Below are positions 24,935-34,083 of a DNA stretch of 64,000 bases, in pieces. The notes below the pieces were generated by a model that worked only from the letters and a program-made list of their open reading frames with translations, was not told the origin of the DNA and made no database searches. Source of the stretch: Lichtheimia corymbifera B2541. Taxonomy: Eukaryota; Mucoromycota; Mucoromycetes; Mucorales; Lichtheimiaceae. The DNA lies in contig JNEU01000987.1 in the NCBI GenBank assembly GCA_000697475.1, positions 186,001 to 250,000 of the forward strand, read 5' to 3'. Both the position numbers and the translations under genes were made by a program. Each line of letters opens with the position of its first letter. Position 1 is the first letter of the stretch.

Positions 24935-25360
24935 ATGTTGCCTCGTCTTGCTTCTTTGATTTCTTGTGCTGCCTTGGTCCTCTTGATGGCTAATACAAGC
25001 AATGCTACCCCTTCCAAGCAGACGCCTGGTGTTGGTGATCGTGCTACTGGCGTTCTAGTCTCGGAAGGCGAACTCACAAAACGGGATGGACCTGGAACAT
25101 GCCCTGCGCCTGACGCCGCTCTTAAAGCCTTTTGGGATGATATTAGCTACGGTCCGGGTGACTACGGTTGTCATAAAGGATATTGCTGGTCCAGATGCGC
25201 AGGTGGTGCCAGAATCTTTGGATCGGTCGCACGCGATGGCATCTATGAATGGTGTTATACAACCAAAGGACGTTCGCAAGACAGAGGTTATGTCACATGT
25301 TCGAAGAAGGAGGATTGCTGTAACACATGGAGTTGTGCAGGACCATGTGCTGCCTTTTAA
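24935..25360 (+). CDS. Small secreted 10-cysteine protein 2 (CWSRC/EWCYTT family)
   Basis: 141 aa, one exon. Signal peptide MLPRLASLISCAALVLLMAN, pro region of about 30 residues ending in LTKRDG (Kex2-type site), then the mature domain: GCHKGYCWSRCAGG, YEWCYTTKGRSQDRGYVTC, KKEDCCNTWSCAGPCAAF. All ten mature cysteines align with gene 1, and the surrounding residues are about two thirds identical by eye. The pro regions differ much more. Its own TATA box is at 24872. A decayed AARSD1-like gene lies convergently 87 bp downstream, the same order as the repeat-precursor gene and the intact AARSD1-like gene at 28.9-31.2 kb. Confidence 0.85.
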   Translation: MLPRLASLISCAALVLLMANTSNATPSKQTPGVGDRATGVLVSEGELTKRDGPGTCPAPDAALKAFWDDISYGPGDYGCHKGYCWSRCAGGARIFGSVARDGIYEWCYTTKGRSQDRGYVTCSKKEDCCNTWSCAGPCAAF

Positions 25361-25446
25361 TGTATTGGTTCAAAATAAATCCCTTTCCCATACACATTAT
25401 AAGATCGGATGGACAAAGTGTGCAAGTTGTACATGTATATTGTATT

Positions 25447-26830
25447 CCTCAAAATCATCTACATTGATCCAGCTTTTAATGCTTCGACTCCTTTCCATGA
25501 TTTGGCTTTGCTTTGCCATCGTCCTTTGCCACCACCTCGAACACCACTATCCGGAAGCTGTGTAGTGCTGTGGTCGCTGTGACAACGTTTTTCACTTGAT
25601 TATTCGGCTCAAAGAGCACCATAATGGTTCCACCCAATTAACTTCGACTGCAGCCAATACGATCGTCTTAGTTTCACGGCCTTCCAATACTTGCTTATCC
25701 TTCAATGTATTCGCACTACGGGTGCACTGTATCACGAGACACCAATTGGTGAGCCAAACCGTTGCCACGTGACCCTGCCGAATCACCCATCCACTGCTTG
25801 GCAGCTTTCATGCTGGTGCTGTAGACGAGTGCATTCCCCACAAAAGTCTCTGGTAGCCCCGATAGCAATCCAGTAACCTGCTTGAATATCTGAAACTTGG
25901 ACTCGGCGTAATCGGTCACCCTTTGACCCATCAAAAAGAACGACTGGGTATTACCACCATGTACTTTTTCGGTGTACAGTAACTTGATCATTTGTACACA
26001 GCCGGTTGATAATATGTGTGTACCGCAGCATGGATTCATCTCAAGTCCCTTGATTCCCACAGTGAGAGAGGTGCCTGTATCATCGGTGTTGGCTTCCATA
26101 TGCACGACCACAGGAATGTAATTCGACAATCATCATATTGACACGATGTCCAATTGTTCAGGCGTGGGCACACGTGAAGGATTTTGACGCGTCTCCAATT
26201 CGGTAAAAGAGCGAGTAGCACCCATGTACTTGACGAAAAGTGGTGTGTGAGCCATATGTATGCCTGTTACATCTTCCAGCAAACTCACCATGATCCAGTT
26301 TCAGCGTGATAAGATTTCTTGTCCAAGCACAGCATGATGAAGATGTTGACCGCTATGTTGCTGCATATCATACCTGAACAACAAAATGTGAGCCCATAAA
26401 GTCGATATAGGCTGAATACAGCATACATGTACCTCGACGATCCCAATCCACTTTGACTGTCACTTGAGGTCACCGTTGCCAAGGATATCATTAATGGAAC
26501 CAGTATCGAAGGGCTATCCACCACCTTCGGGAAAGAGGACTGATAGAAGAATGCATGTTAATAAAGACGCAATGAGTAAAGAGTCAGAGAGAGAAAGCAA
26601 TTCAGAGAGCGTACCTGTGCCATGGAATCTGATCTAGTAGAATCCTTTCCTGTCAGGTTTATCAGAGCAGTCGATGCAAGTGGTGGTCAATTCCTTGACG
26701 TGATAGTGATGCTGACAATCTCCAACAGGGATCTGATTGCAAGTAGTGGTGGTGATGGTGAGGTGACATGAGGTGTAAGGGAAAAAGAGAAGGTTGTGGA
26801 GAAGATGATGCCTAGCAACTTTATCCCGAC
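25447..26830 (-). pseudogene. Decayed copy of the alanyl-tRNA editing (AARSD1-like) gene
   Basis: The minus strand matches the intact gene at 29751-31222 over nearly its whole length. The N-terminal CNQIPVGD ... CIDCSDKPDRKGFY block lies near 26650-26760, and the central EMNPCCGTHILSTG ... GQRVTDYAES ... LLSGLPETF block near 25790-26080. Stops and frameshifts break it: an in-frame stop replaces the residues after KGFY, the middle exon has lost segments, and the C-terminal quarter is shortened. Neighbouring non-coding sequence (25376-25440 and about 26790-26830) also matches the flanks of the intact copy, so it came with the segmental duplication and then decayed. Confidence 0.85.
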
Positions 26831-28794
26831 GGATACTTGTCCTTCCCTCAATCAGGAATTTCACGTATTCTCAACACTAAGGCGAGTATATCAAGTGAGT
26901 CAAAAATACGTTTTGATAGTTTTTTGGATAAGTTATTGCAATGTCTATGTTATAAGCCAACTGCTCGGTTCGCTCGTAAACGTCGATTTTCTGTGGAAAG
27001 GCTTATCGCTACGTGTGCGGTAGTGTCTTACAATAGACTTACACATTTACGGAACCACACTACAACCTCGTTGGCTCTCAAGGATAGAGATTACCTTATT
27101 CGGATTGGAAGTTGCTATGGTACATGCCTAATATAAATGATACTACTACTACACTTCGCGTTGTTGTTATTGCCTATATGGGGCACCACGCCCTCGCATG
27201 AATAGAACAACCTTTTCATGTCAACCAGCGTATGCTATTTCTTCCATCTGGGTACCTCGCTGATGACAACGGACAAATATGCAATCCGTAAAAGCATTAT
27301 TGTTAATGGTGGTGTATGTATCGTTCAATTTTGGCTTCTGTCATGTCTTCCAATTACACACACTGATATATACAATGATAACACCCTATTTCAAAGCCAT
27401 CGAATAGCTTTTTCCTTGAGCGATCATCTATTGCAAACGAATCAGGAGATTCCACTTTCCCAAGCTTCATGCTATTGCAAGATGGCCAATGAAGAACATC
27501 TCCAGGTGACTGTTTGCGATCATACGTTGTTATCCTCTGTTTTGATGTAGATCAACCCCTTTGTCCCTGACAACCCACTGATGCATATGCTTTCTCGTAT
27601 CAGGCACCATCCTGATGCATCTTTTAAACAAACAAAGGGATGAAAGGCCCAGTACCACCACCACCACCAGCAGAGTAGTAGTAGCACCTATTTCCCCATG
27701 CCTCCTGCAGTAAATGAAGCCCTTTGCAAAACAGTTTTTCGAGTGCATAATGGGTGTTGAGCCCGTATAGGAACAGCTGTGTCACCAGTAGTTGAGAAAT
27801 GAAGGCTATGATGGACGTCGAAAAAGAGATGGGACATTGTCAGCAAGCAAATCACACGCACAAAAACATCGTGACAGATTCCGTGTGCAGGTGACTCGTC
27901 ATTTTGAGACGTTGATTTCTTGCAGCAATGTTTTGATATCGCTACGAAAACAAAGAAAGGATCATGATTTAGATATCAACGACAGATCGCTGCAACGCAT
28001 GTCAAAATACGCCATTGCAGGGTGTTGCCGAAACATTTCGATGAACGCATCTACGAGGGATTTACATAGTATATATAATCCAGGCTTTTTGTCTCCCTTT
28101 ATGATCGCATTGGAAACTAAGGTGGCCAAGGCTTTTGCAGTGACAATACCATTTGAGGGTCGGTGGTCGTGGTGCCTTTGGCGTAAAAATGCAGGTGGTG
28201 TCCCTTGCATTACGTGGGAAATGTGCATGTGATAGATCGCTGCTTGCAAAATGCTACTGCCGCAATAATCGTCAAAAGACTCTCTCTCATCACAGGTGTT
28301 ATTTTGTTTCAAGGTTTGCAGAAAAATGAGAAGCAAACGTTATGTTGTACTGTCGAAATCACTGTATAGTGGCAGCATCTGAGGAGGATGGAGGTGATTT
28401 TACGCTAACATGATGCTATGCGCCAAAGTGACGCTAGATGCTGTGCGATATCAACAAACGAAACGGCAAAGCATTGCATGCTCAAAGATCAACATTGGGT
28501 ATGTCTGTTTGGTGGTATAAAGCAAAAGGAATTGGACACATATCGTACACAACGATTAAAAACCCACAATACGTTCAAAGTAGAGTGTGTAGGGTACCAG
28601 TCGTTCTTGATGTGAGTGTCAGAGCGAGCAATGGTAAGCCCTTGATCATCTTTAAAAGTTGGTTTCAAACGCATCGTATTGATAAAAGATGCACGTATTT
28701 ATTTTGCATCTTCCAAGAAAAAAAAGCATCATCATTGCATATATGTTAATAACTGAATGTAGGATAACGCAGAGACAAGACTGTCAAGATACCT
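26831..28794. repeat. Duplicated upstream region of the repeat-precursor gene
   Basis: Mostly unassigned. The part from 27395 onward is related to 23640-24600 as described for the previous unit. A 99-codon frame at 26837-27136 has a protein-like stretch (SGISRILNT ... RFSVERLIATCAVVSYNRLTHL) but no start, stop or splice context I can defend; it may be debris of an unknown gene. Confidence 0.45.
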
Positions 28795-28802
28795 TATAAA
28801 AA
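28795..28802 (+). promoter_or_regulatory. TATA box of the repeat-precursor gene
   Basis: TATAAAAA, 84 bp before the ATG at 28879, in the same leader context as the TATA boxes of the two 10-cysteine genes. Confidence 0.6.
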
Positions 28803-28878
28803 GGCCACAGGATTCATCCACAAGAAAGTCATTCCTATCTTATCATCAACTATTACATAATATCTCCTTTTTCTAAAA

Positions 28879-29304
28879 ATGTTGCCCCGTGCTCCTTTGA
28901 TCTCCTATGCGGCGTTGGTCCTCTTTACAGCCAACACCATCAACGCTGCCCCAATAAATCAAGAGCTTGATTTCGGCGATATCGAGGGTATCAACGAATC
29001 CTTTGATGGTGATCCATTTGGCCCTGGTAGCTTCAACATTGATGATCCTCTTGGCATAGACGGCGATATTAGCGTTTATGATGGTGACCCGGAACTCTTT
29101 GGAGATTTCACAAAACGTGATGAGGATAGTATCATTGGTGCTGGCGGCCACATTGGAAACCCTTTAGGCGACGTCACAAAACGCGATGAGGATAGCATCG
29201 TTCATGCTGGCGGTGGCATTGGAAACCCTTTAGGCGACGTCACAAAACGCGATGAGGATAGTATCATTCATGCTGGCGGTGGCATTCGAAACACGTATAG
29301 ATAG
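28879..29304 (+). CDS. Secreted Kex2-type repeat precursor (KEP-like peptide precursor)
   Basis: 141 aa, one exon, no cysteine after the signal peptide. MLPRAPLISYAALVLFTANT is a signal peptide clearly related to that of secreted protein 2. An acidic spacer rich in Asp/Gly/Ile follows (about residues 26-77). Three units then begin at KRDEDSI: the first two continue ...AGG-x-IGNPLGDVT, and the third ends IRNTYR at the stop. Units are exactly 22 codons (66 bp) apart, each bounded by a KR site, so Kex2 cleavage would free two near-identical 20-mers and a shorter C-terminal peptide. This is the plan of fungal KEP, pheromone and some RiPP precursors. No modifying enzyme (UstY-like DUF3328) is seen nearby. 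The biological role is unknown. Confidence 0.8.
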   Translation: MLPRAPLISYAALVLFTANTINAAPINQELDFGDIEGINESFDGDPFGPGSFNIDDPLGIDGDISVYDGDPELFGDFTKRDEDSIIGAGGHIGNPLGDVTKRDEDSIVHAGGGIGNPLGDVTKRDEDSIIHAGGGIRNTYR

Positions 29305-29750
29305 CAACAAGAAGATGTTTTGCTGAAAATCGAGATTTTTTTCAACTGCTGTTAATAGCTACAATTACAACATGTTTTAATATACGTTTCATTGATCTTT
29401 GTGAGATAATTTATATGGGGATGGGTTTACATAAGACAGGGGATGCAACCGGCCAAAGTAATGCATTAGATGTTGCTCTTGAAATTTTCAAGGTGATGCA
29501 AATGACCAACATATTGCTAGTCTAGATGTGCGTACTGTATTAGGCTACTTGGATCCAGTCACAGGTAATGGTCTCTGTGGGTGGTGTTATACATTCAATG
29601 CTCATCACATGATAGGATGAGTGCTGTCAAACATGAATCGTAATATGCAGGTTTTCAAAATATATCCCCTGTCAGATACCCATCATAAGATCGAAAAAAC
29701 TCATTTATAGACATAGTGTGCAAGCTGTATATTGTATTTCTCGAAATCAT
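29305..29750. other. 3' intergenic region between convergent genes
   Basis: Holds the 3' regions of the repeat-precursor gene and the AARSD1-like gene. 29660-29740 matches 25376-25447 in the neighbouring unit. No gene is seen. Confidence 0.5.
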
Positions 29751-31222
29751 CTATGTGGAGATTGATAGCTGATCCAACTTTTCTTGTAATGATTCGATTC
29801 CTTGCCATGATTTGGCCTTGCCTTGCCAGCGCCCTTTGCCACCTCCTCGAATGCCACTATCAGCAAGCTGTGTAGTAACCGCCTCGGCAACGCTCTGCAC
29901 CGAATCGTTCGAGCCTCCGAGCACCATGATAGGTCCACCCACATTAGCTTCGCCTGCAGCCAATACGATAGTCTTGGTTTCACGATCTTCCAATACTTGC
30001 TTATCCTTCAACATATTCGCAATCTGCGTAAGGAATTCCATATCCGCATCAGCACGATACATGGCCACGGTATCACGAGATTCCAATTGATGACCCAAAT
30101 CCGTTGCTACGTGACCTGCCAAATCACCCATCCACCGCTTGGCAGCTTTCATGTTGGTGCGATTGTTTTGTTGTAGACGTGTAACATTCTCCACAAAAGT
30201 CTCTGGTGGACCGGATAACAATGCAGTGAGTTGTTTGGAGACCTGGAACATGGATTCTGCGTAATCGGTCACTCTTTGGCCCACCAAAAAGAACAATCGG
30301 GTATTGCCTCCACGCACTTTTTCGGTGTGCAGTAACTTGATCATTTGTAAATGGCCGGTCGACAAAACGTGTGTACCACAGCATGGGTTCATGTCCACTC
30401 CCTTGATTTCCACAGTACGAATGGTGCCACCTCCAACATAATCATCAGGTACACTCTCAGGTCGATCCGTACCATCCTTATTCGCTTGGGTATGCACGAT
30501 CACAGGAATGGATTCCACAATCATCTTATTGACACGACGTTCCACTTGTTGCAATTGCTCAGGCGTAGGTACACGTGAAGGATCTTGACGCGTCTCCAAT
30601 TCGATAAAAGAACGAGTTGCACCCATGTACCTATCCAAAAGTGATATGTGAGCAATACGTATGCTTATTACATCCTCCAACAGCAAACTCACCAAGATCC
30701 GGTTTCAACGCGGAAGGGTTCTTGTTCAAGCACAGCAGAGAGAAGATGTTGACCGCTATGTTGTTGCATATGATCCCTGAAAAAGATGTGAGCCCATAAA
30801 GTCGAGATAGGTTGAATGTAGGATACACATACCATCGACGATCCCAATCCACCTTGACTGTCACTTCCTTCCCCACAGCAACCGGTGCCTTGGTATAATG
30901 AACATGCTCGATACCTTGCCGTTGGACACTATGTACAGGGATATCATCAATGAAGCCAGTGTCGAAAGGTTGTCCACCACCTTCGGGAAAGAGGACTGAT
31001 AGAAGAATGTAAGTTAATAAAGATGCAATGAGCAAAGAACGAGAGGGAGAGTGTGCGAGAGAGGGTACCTGTGTCATGGAGCCTGATCTGGTAGAATCCT
31101 TTCTTGTCAGGTTTCTCAGAGCAGTCAATGCAAGTGGTTGTCAATTCCTTGTCGTAAGGGTGACGCTGACAATGCAAGTCTCCAACAGGGATCTGGTTGC
31201 AAGTAGTGGTGGTGGGTGACAT
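29751..31222 (-). CDS. Alanyl-tRNA editing protein (AlaX-type, AARSD1-like)
   Basis: Four exons: 31069-31222, 30833-30995, 30693-30776, 29751-30630, with introns of 56-73 nt and consistent phases, give 426 aa, close to animal AARSD1 (about 412 aa). Key features: LFPEGGGQP (from about residue 54), the zinc-binding HSGQH (112-116) and C-C-G-T-H (217-221, C-x3-H), then GQRVTDYAES and the C-terminal GGGKGRWQGKAKS. These proteins stand alone from alanyl-tRNA synthetase and hydrolyse Ser (or Gly) wrongly attached to tRNA-Ala, protecting translation fidelity. The start at 31222 precedes a Thr-rich N-terminus. A decayed duplicate lies at 25447-26830. Confidence 0.9.
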
Positions 31223-31789
31223 GAGGTTCAAGGAAAAGAGAAGTCTGTGGAGAAGATTATACCCAGCACACCTTAAATCCCGACGGGTGTCAGGGCGTTG
31301 ATGACTCACGTTACACGGGTTAAAGCCATACATGGATACCATGACGATGCCCATCTTGGTGGTAACAATCTACGCAACAGACAACTTCAGCCATCGATAT
31401 TAGAAATGTACTTGATGCCGATTTACATATGCATCCAGTAGACTCCATGAGCATCCTTGCATATATGAAATATAACCTTGTTGCATGAATAATGATAAGG
31501 AACAAAGCAATCATTTTCTCTTTGCCCTTTGTAATCAGCCAATGCTGGTTATAATAGGCGCTGTTTGGAAAGGACCACAATTCTTTGCTATAACATCGCC
31601 TCCCTATTACATAGCACCATCGCTATTGATCAAATGCGTTTGTATATGATGGAAACAAGTAGTAACATGATTCAGAATTGAGGTAAATCTTTATATTTGG
31701 AATGCATGATATATTTATAAGGCCTTCGCGTGTTTCTTAGGCTATATGAGATGGCTGATATGTACCCCAAAGGAGGGGAATATGTATGT
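31223..31789. other. Intergenic upstream of the AARSD1-like gene
   Basis: No gene seen. The first about 70 bp upstream of the ATG match the decayed copy; beyond about 31300 the similarity ends, marking the right edge of the duplication. Confidence 0.45.
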
Positions 31790-32400
31790 ATCCGTGTGCC
31801 CATTTGCTTCCTTGTCAGCTCTGAGTCTGATTTCCCTCCATTCTTTCACTCAGTCGATGCTTGGCTTGTGATTCCTCCGCTATAGTCCCCATCTTCATGT
31901 TAGGTCATCATACGAGAATCCAGTCATCGGTTCACTTACCCTGATACTTTGATAGGACTTGGGTCGAAACATCTCTCAATGAACCCCCATGCGTTCCTCA
32001 CGAGATCATCTTCTGATAGGCTGGAAAGGTCTTGAAAGAAATTATATTCAAATCCTCAACCTCCCGTTCAACTTCTTCGGTTTCCGATGGCGGCAGAAGG
32101 GGAATGGTGGTGATTTAACGGCTTCCCCTTGGTCAGTGGGGCCAACGATTATCGAATGCCAAGGACTAATAAGAGCAGCAATGAATAGGTAGGCCGTAAT
32201 GAAGGATATCATTGACATACCTTTCCAATGTGGTTATTTTGGCTCGCTCGTATAAATATTGCTTGTCTGAAGTATGCTTGTATATGCACTAGCGGGGGAT
32301 CTTCTTCAGATATTGGTGACTCTGGTTCTGGTAACCTCTTCAACGCGACGGCCGCTCTTCAACATCCACATTTGGTCTTGTTCAAGGGAAGTTGCGGGCA
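31790..32400 (-). pseudogene. Broken partial copy of the 544-aa gene at 34084-36005
   Basis: 31790-32045 is close to 34636-34895 (about 90 percent by eye, including the intron between the GG-E-I-T-S-like and IKVSG-like exons). It then skips directly to sequence matching 35175-35310 (32115-32260), and finally to 35310-35345 (32334-32380). The missing exon and internal stops make it non-functional. The same strand and order as the parent indicate duplication followed by internal deletion. Confidence 0.8.
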
Positions 32401-33096
32401 ATAAAGACGAAAGAGATGTGAGGGATTGAAATGGTCCACGACAAAATTCTTATACTTGTTGGGAATGATGACGAGCAGATGGAATTTTCTGTTATCACAA
32501 AAACGAGGAAAGAGAGAGAGAGAGAGATAAAATACTTGTTGGATGGGATATGAGATAAACAAGATGGCCAGACTCCTTATCATCCAACAGTGTAACCCAT
32601 CTGCTATTGCAAAGCACTGACTGTGCTCTAATTACCAAAGTAAGACGTTGTTTGACGATGTCTGCGTAAAGGGAAGATCGACAACGCCTTCATCGATGAA
32701 CATAAACATAGACCACAACATGCATAAAGTTTCCGACCACCACAGCTCGCCCCGTATGGGGGGGGGATATATAACGGCACCCGTAACAATGAAATTAGCC
32801 ACTGCTTGGGATAAGCTCATAAGCGTAGCGAACGCCAAAATAGAACAAAGAAGCCAGAAAATAAGGATACATGATAAGGGGCAAGGTTTCTTTAAAGCAA
32901 CAATGATCTCTTTGTTTTTATTCTTTATTGATGAATGATGATGATTGGATATCCACGCTTTCTTTTTACAAGGAAAACAAAAAGATACCTTGTCGCAAGC
33001 AATAAACAATAGGGGCTAATAGCACAGAGATTTATTATACACTGGGATATAATCGGATAGCAAGGCTCTTAAGTGCTCTGTTATAAATGGCCGTAG
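32401..33096. other. Intergenic; upstream exon(s) of the next gene not resolved
   Basis: Contains a (ga)n tract near 32512-32526 and a G run near 32760. The 125-codon minus-strand frame at 32632-33009 has hydrophobic stretches but no support. A 5' exon for the gene beginning at 33097 should lie here or be lost; I found no convincing donor. Confidence 0.4.
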
Positions 33097-33934
33097 CTGG
33101 ACATCATCGACAAGAGATTTGGATGGCGCAACAAGGAGGACAAGAATAAGCGGGGTTTCGAAATTGCATGCCAACAACAGCCTGAGCACGATTCAAGATT
33201 AACGCAACGCTGCTTTTTAAAGGACTGCATGCCAGCCAACTCTGAACGACGAATTGCGCGTGGTAAGTACACCGATTCTCTAATCTTGTACTCTAAGCTA
33301 ATTACCAACCTTTGCTAGTACTTTATGGTGTCCGATTGAGCTGCTGTCATGGGTGCAAGGGTTTGTTTAGCAAGTGTCGTCCTTGCAGAGCAACCCGAGT
33401 GAGGTGGATGTATGCTTTGGGTCGGGACCTCAGGTATGAACTCAATAGCCTCTCTCCATTCTTGCGATGTGCACTTGAAACGATGGCTGGATGCGGGTTA
33501 TCAAGCTTAGTATTCTGAGCATATTGTACGTTTGACATCACTCACCTTTGTGTTAGTCTTTGACGTTGCATGGATACGAGCTGTTGGCATGGGTGCAAGG
33601 GCTTGTTTTGCAAGTGTCGTCCTTGCAGAGCAACCCGAGTGAGGTGGATGTATGCTTTGGGTCGGAACCTCAGGTATGAACTCAAGAGTCTCTCTCCAAT
33701 TCTTGCGCGACGCACTTGAAATGATGACTGGATGCGAATGCCACGTAAGTGCTTTGATCATTGATTGTCATTCAGCTTTCGACACTAACCCAGGTCATAG
33801 AATTGTTCTATCTTGCCCCAGGAAGATGCTTGAATGGAAAAGGATTTAGGCGCTATACATACTACGAGTTGACCCGGATGATGTCTTTTGCAAAGGAACA
33901 ATCCAACTTCTGCAACGAAGATGCCATTACTTAG
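33097..33934 (+). CDS. Unknown protein gene with a tandemly duplicated exon pair, 5' end unresolved
   Basis: Open exon 33097-33262 (LDIIDKRFGWRNKEDKNKRGFE ... NSERRIAR) follows a TAG acceptor and ends at a GTAAGT donor. Two alternative exon pairs follow. Pair 1: 33341-33398 plus 33449 onward, reading AVMGARVCLASVVLAEQPD then LSPFLRCALETMAGCGLSSLVF and a stop near 33518. Pair 2: 33581-33638 plus 33687-33744, reading AVGMGARACFASVVLAEQPE then VSLQFLRDALEMMTGCECH. Pair 2 joins in phase to a final exon 33794-33934 (VIELFYLAPGRC ... EDAIT). The 48-50 nt introns are at the short end. I do not recognise the family. Either a gene with duplicated alternative exons, or one with a relic copy. Confidence 0.5.
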
Positions 33935-34083
33935 TCTATCTGGATCTCTCTCTACTTTATGTAATAAACCTGGATACGAATATTCGTAAACATTCAATAG
34001 AATAAGGATGATAGTTGCTATTGCTTTTTTTCTTTTAATGGGTATAGTGCATATCTTTACTAGTATAGGGGTATGATGGGTGA

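Noticed and set aside
26837..27136. 99-codon frame with partly protein-like composition
   Set aside because: No start, splice or homology context could be defended; possibly debris of an unknown gene.
29108..29304. 66-bp direct repeats as a CRISPR-like array or minisatellite
   Set aside because: They are in-frame coding repeats with conserved KR sites in a signal-peptide protein of a eukaryote.
32632..33009. 125-codon minus-strand frame with hydrophobic stretches
   Set aside because: Composition is dominated by low-complexity flanks and no paralogue or splice support is seen.
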